From Astropecten irregularis (taxonomy: Eukaryota; Echinodermata; Asteroidea; Paxillosida; Astropectinidae): a stretch of 64,000 nt of DNA. The stretch is taken from positions 16,264,931 to 16,328,930 of the forward strand of contig OZ020255.1 in the NCBI GenBank assembly GCA_963971285.1. Reading direction: 5' to 3'. Below the pieces are notes generated by a model. It worked only from the letters and a program-made list of their open reading frames with translations. It was not told the origin of the DNA and ran no database searches. This document shows positions 57,303 through 64,000 of the stretch, piece after piece; positions within the stretch are counted from its first letter, which is position 1, and each line of letters opens with the position of its first letter. Position numbers and translations under genes: made by a program.

Positions 57303-59986
57303 CTATACATGTATAAAGAGTATAAATTGTCAACTTTATTGTATATTCTAGTAATAGCAAGTATATAGTAGGGCATACGGGATAGACCCATCACAACATT
57401 TGGCTACGTTGAGCGCAATATTTCAGCCTGCACAATCTTTATCCGTCTGTCTGAAGTGACTTGTTTTTTTAAGAAAACGGTGAGGCTGTGTCCAACATGT
57501 TTATCCAAGGCAAAACTGAAGTGAAGGTATACATATGTAGCTAGTTGTAGCTGAGCGAACTCAAAATTGCGCACGGCCCAGTTTACAGGCATCAAAACTG
57601 CGCACAACAGCTGCAAGCTTTCCCTACAAGTCTAACCAATACAGATGAATGTTTATGAAACAAAATTTATCATAAAACACTGATTTTAAATCCACCTCCC
57701 ACGTTACACCCCAAAAGTTATCAAATCACGTATGCATTAGTGTGGACACCCAAATTAGGAATGGTTATGTGTCTAAGGATAAGACCTTTGAACTTTCAAG
57801 TTTATTATCTATAATTTGAACATATATTATAAGATCCTTAACTTGGTGAGATCTGTTCTGAATACTGTTGGTTATATCTTCTTAATAATTGTTCGATCTC
57901 AGATTCTCAGGATGTTCCATGATGTTCCATGATGTTCTTCAATCTACTCTTAGCTTTCACTCATACTTACCAGCTTCACGACACAAATTGTGCATCGCAC
58001 AACATGCTGCTATCACCTCTGGAGCACTGCTTGACCTTAGTTCCAAGACCTTTGTAAAAATGCACCTCCATCTGACTTTTAACTCTCCAAAAGCTCGTTC
58101 AATGATGCACCTTGCCTTGCTGTGATGGTAGTTGTATCTTCTGTTGACTGGGCGTGATGCTTCTGGCTCTTTAAATGGAGTGATGAGAGATCTGGATCCA
58201 GGATAAGCTGTGTCTCCTAGTAGATAGAATCCTCTAGGGGGAAAGATGCCGGCCATTACAATTGGACTGCTCCGATAGACCCGTGCATCATGGACACTGC
58301 CAGGGTAGCCCGAGAACACATCGATGAACATACCCTGGTGGTCACAAACAGCTTGAGTTTGGATGGTGTGTTGGCATTTCCTGTTCACATATGGTGTCTT
58401 ATCTGCTGTGGGAGGGATTATACGCACATGAGTGCCATCAATGGCACCCAGAGCATGTCCAATGGCAGGAGTACCAGCAAGGTTGGAGAAGCCTTGAGTG
58501 ATGTCACCATATGTTTCTTGCTTAGGGAAGTGGATGAATTTGTTTAGGTTACTCGTGATGTTATGCAATTGTTTGTGAACAACTCTGAAGACAGTTGTCG
58601 TTGGTACACCACAACTTCTTGCCACAACACGATAAGCACACCCACAGGCTAGCCAAAACAGAAAAAGAAGAACTTCAATTTCTGTTTGCCAACCATGCAC
58701 TTTGTCATCACGAACAATGTTCGAGAGCTTGGCAAAGGCTCTTCGAGAAAGTCTAAAGTCCCTTCTCAAATCTAGTGATCCTTCTTGCACTGCTCGGAAA
58801 AGGAATGGGCTACGCAGCTTGCAGTATGGACCTCTTTCAATACCAGCCTATAGAAAAGAATAAATAACAAACCAAATTATTTGAATCTATTTTTTCTTCT
58901 GTCTGATTTCTGTATTATCATAAAATAAACACAAAAGAAACTGACTCTAATTTTAAGTAAATTTTTCTTTGTTCACTTCGTTTCATGTACTTTTCTTACT
59001 TTGGTAAGAAACAAAAACAGAAATGTTCACAGATTTACATATAACTTACAGGGTGTGGTGATGGTAGAAAAATACTGTTAACATTTTTTCTGCCTGAAAT
59101 GGTGTATTGTATTTATCCAGAAAGAGTAAAACCAATGACCAAAAACAATTTTGATCTTTTAAAGATCAAAAATTACGGTGAAAAGACTTAAGAAATACTG
59201 TAGGCGTTTTTCACTGTTTTCTCAAAAAGTGGGCACCGTATGGGACTGGACATTTCACAGATGACTGTTACTGTATCTACCTTGATATTTTTGCCCATGA
59301 ATCTGCATTTCTTTCACCAAATGCAAAGTATGGTATTACCTTTAAAAGGAGCATGGATTTGCAAAGATGTGCGTTTTGACTGAATTTGGTACTTAATTAA
59401 ACAGAAGTGAAGGTCTTAAAATTCCTTACAGATGTTGTTTTATGTACCTGTTTATGCTTTGTTCATCTGGATAGCAGAAATACGGCCGAAATAATCTTAC
59501 TTCAAGCAAATATTCATGGGTCCTGTAAACCCTAAAATGAACATAGCCTATAGGCCTATTTTAGTATTTCGGCAATATTTCAGTGGAAAATAAAACAGTT
59601 TCTTGCCCCCAAAAATACTGAAAATAATATGGGTTCCGTAAAAGACACGAACGCCATAATGATAATAATTGAACAAGGAAAGACATGGACAAAATAAGAA
59701 AATGTTTAACAAATTAAGGACAAGTTTTTCAGAAGATGTTCATGGCATTGGCCTATGCACGAAGCGTGTACAGCCAGGACCTAGGCCTGCGCCTACGTAT
59801 TTAACTAAAATTAATTCCCGATCCGAACACAAAATTATTAATACTTACCCCCTTTGTACTGCTTTCATGACACGCCAACTGCAAAAGGTTTCGTTTACGT
59901 TTCCTCGTTGCAGCGATTGTTCGGTTGGTTATTGAAATTAAACAAATTAAGGCATTTAAAAGAGTGAAAATTTCACCGTCATCCAT
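57073..59986 (-). CDS. HARBI1-type PIF/Harbinger transposase
   Basis: Three exons (59,986-59,849; 58,847-57,971; 57,302-57,073) join in phase to 414 residues plus a stop, with GT-AG introns. A helix-turn-helix-like region (RSCGVPTTTVFRVVHKQL) precedes the nuclease. The DDE set is D~183 (GAIDGTH), D~258 (LLGDTAYPG) and E~296 (IIERAFGELK), with family segments DVFSGYPGSVHDARV and AMHNLC. It should cut the element ends and rejoin them at a 3-bp target. The last exon adds an acidic tail (VDDPEVDDEDGE). A poly(A) signal AATAAA lies at 57,031-57,036. No inactivating change is visible. Confidence 0.9.
57971..58847 (-). CDS. HARBI1-type transposase exon 2: catalytic domain
   Basis: Holds the HTH-like region and all three DDE residues in one 877-base open exon. 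The acceptor is TTTTCTATAG and the donor GTAAGT. It starts in phase 0 and leaves after one base of a Gly codon. Confidence 0.92.
58986..59341 (-). mobile_element. TTAA-family MITE in the transposase first intron
   Basis: Minus-strand copy of the 48.7-kb element (ACAGGGTGTGGTGATGGTAG, TTTTGATCTTTTAAAGATC). One end reads ATTACCT followed by TTAA at 59,342-59,345. The other end (GTACTTTTCTTACTTTGG) is eroded. Confidence 0.78.
59849..59986 (-). CDS. HARBI1-type transposase exon 1
   Basis: Encodes MDDGEIFTLLNALICL through ESSTKG, with a basic RKRKR. The donor is GTAAGT, phase 0. The start was chosen because the frame joins the next exon in phase; upstream in-frame ATGs exist in the region crossing toward the element end, so the start could be further upstream. 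Confidence 0.7.
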
Positions 59987-60225
59987 AGGGCCTACTTGCA
60001 TCAAAACAAAATCAGCTGATTGACCAAAACAAACGAGTGCGTGACGTGCACGCTCGGACCCCGTCGTTTTAAGCCGAAGCAACCCGAAGCCGCTCGAAGT
60101 CTAATTGTTCCAAACGTGGAGCCGGGCAAGCACGGCGACTTCGAACTGAAGCCGCGTGGAGCCGGAGCCTCGTGGAGCCGGAGCCGGAGCCTGAAGCCGG
60201 AGCCGAGATTTGGAAAAGGGCCCTG

Positions 60226-63104
60226 GTCTCTCTGAATCTGGCCCAACTTGTTCCCACTTAAAGAGGCTGTTGACAGTTTGTTGACACACACACATTCATT
60301 TCATTGCCTAGCTAGAGCATTTACTGTAAATTAGACACTAAGAGTCCAAACACACTCTGGTTTACAAGTCCCTTGAGGTACCGAAACTTAAGCCTACCAA
60401 GCCAAATAAGATATACAAATGACTCTCCAATGTGACATATCAATTGACTGATATCCTAGGATAACACAAGAGAGGAGGTATTTCCTTCCTGCTATTAAAA
60501 CTCCTGGCCCCTTTTCAACCAGCTCCCATGGTTTCAAGGGGTGTTATACCCTAACAGGTTAACTAAACCTCAGACAGCGTGGGCAGGGATGTAGACCTCA
60601 TTGTATTGAAAGTACACATCCTAGACTGAAATCTGTAATTGATATACCACATTTAATACATTCTGACAGTTTGTTCTAAAACTCAATTTGGAATTTTATC
60701 AGGACAAGTGGTTGAATTTGTTACAATATCACATTAGAGGGCATGCTTAATGAGGTCAAGGATTTCTTTCACACCTGTTTCACACCTGTTTCACACAGAC
60801 TGAGAGGCCTAGTAGAATAATGCCTTTTCATAATTGATAAGGTACACTTAAAGAGCAATAACTTACAAGGCTGAGGCATGGGCCAAATTTGATAAAATTT
60901 GAACTGCTTGAGCAGAAGCACCACCAAAAATCTTGGTAAATGAAATCAGTATGCCAGCCAAAACTCCTTGTGAATGTTATGCTCAGCAAACAATGACCGA
61001 ATACAAGTCAAAAGCAGTAAACAGCACACAAAAATCTGGTTGGTGATCCTGTTTGATCAAGGAAGACTTTTCATGCTTTAAAAGCACACTTCATGGAACT
61101 GCTAATTTGCTAAGCCCACACTTACTATTAAGTCTGGCTAGTGCTTAGCATAATGGCAGTTACCAATATCCCATCCCAATGTAATGCGTAAGAGCTCTCA
61201 GCTAATCATTGCTCAGCAATTTGCTTAATAGCATAATTTTTTGATAAGCAGCTGTGAGAAATTTGGCTCATTAGGGCAACAACAGACTAACCTGACTGCC
61301 TAACGACTAAAGTTGGGTTAAACAAGCCTCCAAGTACATGTGTACAATGCATTCTGCATCAGAATTCAACAGAAAAATAAACAGGAACATCAAAATAAAA
61401 ACTCTGTAACTATCAAACAATTCAACTACAGTATAAAGGCTATAGGCTTTGATCAAGTTTTCTGGGAACTTGTTTTTACAACATATTAGGCTTGGAGCCA
61501 AGCTTTATACCATGGTACTAACACTCAACCTGTCCCAGCTAGAAACACCAGACCAATAAATAATTTTTTTATGGATCCCAAGGTTGCAGTGTGAAGGCTT
61601 ACTACTCGGATATCATAAAAGAAAAGGTCAGGTTGAAGTTCTACTTTGTATAGCATTTCTGCTGCCTGGCTAAATGCTCCAGTCAGCTTACCGGTAATAA
61701 TCACCAAATGCTTTCCAATAACACGTTCCTCACAACGAGTGTTTTTCTAGCCATCCAGGAAATTCTTTGAGAGAATTTCAGAATGGTAATTCTTGCGTGA
61801 AAACATTTGAAAACTTGAGACTGTACAATAAAAGGTGCATGTATCTGGGAGTACATAGGCCTATACAGTGTTACATAGAGTATATGGTGTAGGCCTACAA
61901 GAACTTCTTTCAGAGTGAATTACAGATTAAGCACCTGTCATGTCTGTATTCATGGGCTGATGAGTTGTAATTTAAGATTTAAAACTTAACTGGCTCAAGG
62001 CCAGGAATGCAAGCAGTGTTGCCAGTTGGCGGCATTTATCAAATAAAGGAAAATTAGTAAGTCCTAGAATAGGTGAAAATCTGTCTAGCTGATTTCTAAA
62101 CTCGCAAGCTGAAATTTGCACATTGATTAATTATGTCCAGACTCCAGAGAAAACTGCATGTCTATTCTGTCAGTGTACCAAATCAGGCAACTGATGGTTT
62201 GTAGACCTGTAGGCCTACTTACATGTGTACATGTACATACTGGGCTACTGGGATTGTATTTGGCATAATTGGAAAAGAAAAGACTTTAAATACATGATGT
62301 GAGAGTTGTACAAGCCCCAAATTCAATTTTTGTGGAATAAACTTTTCATCATTTACTTACTCCATTTGGAGACTGAGCAACGAAAAAGAAGCAGAATTCA
62401 CATGGTGTAGGCCTATACATGGAGCTTGGAAGAGCTCTGAGTCCTAGCTCAGCAATATACAATGTATGATAAGCCCAATTGCTATATTACATGCTTATAT
62501 AAATACACCTTAACATCAAGTCTTTGACATTGACCTGAGAGGGTGCCCAGTTGACATCAAACACCTGCTAATGCTATTATAATATGTCAGACTCACACAG
62601 TCCAGCACAGTATCCTCACAGGTGCAATTTGTCTGCTGTGAATCTGGGACAAAATTCAAGCATATTGAAAGACTGAGCACTGGTGCTAGTCTCTTATTGT
62701 TAAATGTCAGTCAAGTATTCATGTTCAATCAGTAGTGACATTCCAAGTTAGGCTTTATACCAGTAGACAAAAAAGCTGAACAGCCAAAACCTCTCCAGGG
62801 GCTAGTTGGCATAGTGCCCAAGCCTTGCCCAAACTCAGTATCAAGCACAACAGTGTTCATCATACATAATCCTAGCTGTAATTACTGAGGACATAAGTGG
62901 GTTTGCCCTGAGCATTTACTGATTAACTGACAGGGCTAGGAGGCAAAGGATATAATGTAGGTCTCTACCTAGCAGGCAAATTGTATGTGAATGCTGAGCA
63001 GTTATGGGCAAATGGAGACACAGTTGCCGCTTCATACACAGTCTACACACACTGCATGGCTTCATAATGCGTGCATCATCATTAAAGTCTTGAAGTGTAT
63101 TCAT
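60226..63104. other. No gene recognised
   Basis: Looked for earlier GALNT exons on the minus strand and saw none. At about 61,075-61,265 there is a stretch with GCTTAGCATAATGGCAG and GCTCAGCAATTTGCTTA words like the CWG-target MITE, but its ends are unclear. Confidence 0.5.
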
Positions 63105-63210
63105 TGAAATTTGAAAAGTTAACAAAGAAAAATTGACTGCAGCGGGATTCGAACCAGCGACCTCCTGAACACCGTACAGGTGCTCTACCGACTGAGCTAT
63201 CCAGCCCTGG
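63105..63210 (-). repeat. tRNA-derived SINE, near-complete head
   Basis: Minus-strand GGGCTGGATAGCTCAGTCGG (A-box) and GGTTCGAATCCCGC (B-box), followed by the family tail. The anticodon arm is CCTG/CAGG around TACGGTGTT, too large for a tRNA. A frame of 116 residues read across it (QSVEHLYGVQEV) is an artefact. Confidence 0.85.
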
Positions 63211-63301
63211 GATATATAGGAGCAGTATGTGTGTGGCTTCATGGCTTCTGACTGCCAAACGAACAAAGATAATTGACTATAAGGGACACCACCAACGAAA
63301 G

Positions 63302-63396
63302 GCTGGATAGCTCAGTTGGTCGTCGGTTCGAATCCCGCTCCAGTCAATTTTTCTTTGTTCACTTTTCAATGACTTAAAAATTCAGTCAGTTTCCCT
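63302..63396 (+). repeat. tRNA-derived SINE with internal deletion
   Basis: The plus-strand head GCTGGATAGCTCAGTTGG is joined almost directly to TCGGTTCGAATCCCGCTCC, so the anticodon arm is gone. The tail is complete (CAATTTTTCTTTGTTCACTT). It lies head to head with the SINE at 63.1 kb. Confidence 0.83.
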
Positions 63397-64000
63397 TAAG
63401 TGGTTATTTGATCTTTGATGTTTATATAAAATATCCAGTTTTAAAACTTAAAATTCTCTTCTTGTTATTTTGCAGCTCTCCTTATTACGTAGGCCTATGC
63501 AAAGCAGTATGGTCATTATATACATGTAGTGTCAACAGATGGGGAGCTCAATATTGTGGAGAAATATTGTCAGGAGAACTTCAAGAGGTATTCTATGCAG
63601 TATGAAGGGAGGAATGTAGACTTATTCCTCCATGCTTAATTAATTTAATTTAAAACCCTAACGCCCCCAGGCCCTTTAAACTCCAACATTATGTTTTGTT
63701 GGGATCTGTTAGGCTGAGGAGGGTACAGTTGTTGGAATTTGCTAAGATTGATACCATAATGTTTATTTTTGCATAGGGCCTTATGTACACAGTCTGCCAA
63801 ATTCCAACAGTAAGCAACTGTTGGAACTTGATGAGCTGTGTACCGTTGTTATAGAGTAATCTGTTGGAGTATAACAGGTTGAGTACAGTGGACATTACCT
63901 GACACTCCAGGCTGTTGGATTGTGTTAGGCTGAGGAAGGTATCGAGTACAAATGTCTAGGGGGTTAGGGTTTTAATGCAAGCCCTCCCATTTCTACTTGG
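63397..64000. other. No gene recognised
   Basis: Several short diverged words (TGTTGGAATTTG, CTGTTGGAACTTG, TGTTAGGCTGAGGA twice) suggest an old repeat at 63,690-63,950, without clear ends. Confidence 0.45.

Larger units (their letters stand above)
50856..60222. mobile_element. PIF/Harbinger DNA transposon, apparently complete
   Basis: This 9367-bp element is bounded by 28-bp perfect terminal inverted repeats starting GGCCCTTTTCCAAATCTCGG and continuing into GGCTCCGGCTCC words. CTG duplications flank it at 50,853-50,855 and 60,223-60,225. It encodes the two proteins expected of Harbingers, a Myb/SANT-like protein (plus) and a HARBI1-type DDE transposase (minus), convergently arranged. Their starts lie ~350 and ~236 bp inside the ends. 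Both frames look intact after splicing. Four foreign repeats sit in its introns and intergenic space. It lies beyond the first visible GALNT exon, probably in a GALNT intron or the upstream flank. Confidence 0.92.

Noticed and set aside
58290..58547. 85-codon plus-strand frame
   Set aside because: Antisense shadow of the HARBI1-type catalytic exon.
61525..61707. Possible upstream GALNT exon on the minus strand
   Set aside because: The 60-codon frame has no GALNT-like segment and no splice phase that fits exon a.
62916..63266. 116-codon frame containing QSVEHLYGVQEVAGSNPA
   Set aside because: This is the familiar artefact of translating a tRNA-like sequence; it is a SINE head.

Overview
The window is eukaryotic: spliced genes with GT-AG introns, tRNA-derived SINEs and dense nested transposons. 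Frequent AGGCCTA and TACATGTA words, a Ngaro-type tyrosine-recombinase retroelement, PIF/Harbinger, hAT-like and mariner-like elements suggest a marine invertebrate deuterostome, most plausibly an echinoderm. That placement is an inference from composition and repeat types; no single gene proves it.

Layout. (1) 1-17011: a composite satellite. A 2.8-3.45 kb higher-order unit repeats about five times. Each unit has a block of ~116-bp monomers, a block of 46/49-bp monomers, a tRNA-Thr-like sequence on the minus strand and a fold-back of GGAAC/GTTCC words. The array runs off the left edge. It holds no genes; its apparent open frames are by-products of stop-poor repeats. (2) About 18.2-23.1 kb, minus strand: a decayed Ngaro/DIRS-like retroelement with gag, RT/RNase H, tyrosine recombinase and an SGNH hydrolase. 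The last three reading frames are each broken. (3) 23.1-33.9 kb: no gene recognised, but many short non-autonomous DNA elements and fold-backs. (4) 33.96-50.22 kb, minus strand: the last nine exons of a polypeptide N-acetylgalactosaminyltransferase (GALNT family), with a GT-A catalytic domain and a complete ricin-type lectin domain (455 residues in the window). The N-terminal exons are not seen. (5) 50,856-60,222: a 9.37-kb PIF/Harbinger DNA transposon, bounded by 28-bp perfect terminal inverted repeats and a CTG target duplication. It carries two convergent, apparently intact spliced genes: a 187-residue Myb/SANT-like DNA-binding protein (plus strand) and a 414-residue HARBI1-type transposase (minus strand). 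(6) 60.2-64 kb: no gene recognised; contains a pair of oppositely oriented SINEs.

The two Harbinger proteins are expected to act together: in known Harbingers the Myb-like protein binds the element ends and helps bring the transposase to them. Four foreign repeats have landed inside this Harbinger, all in introns or between the genes, so the reading frames survive. A short element at 47.4 kb also has a 3-bp CWG duplication, and it and a related end at 46.6 kb carry ACCAG/CTGGTCT flank sequence like that of the autonomous copy, suggesting a shared target preference. The GALNT introns are filled with the same repeat families.
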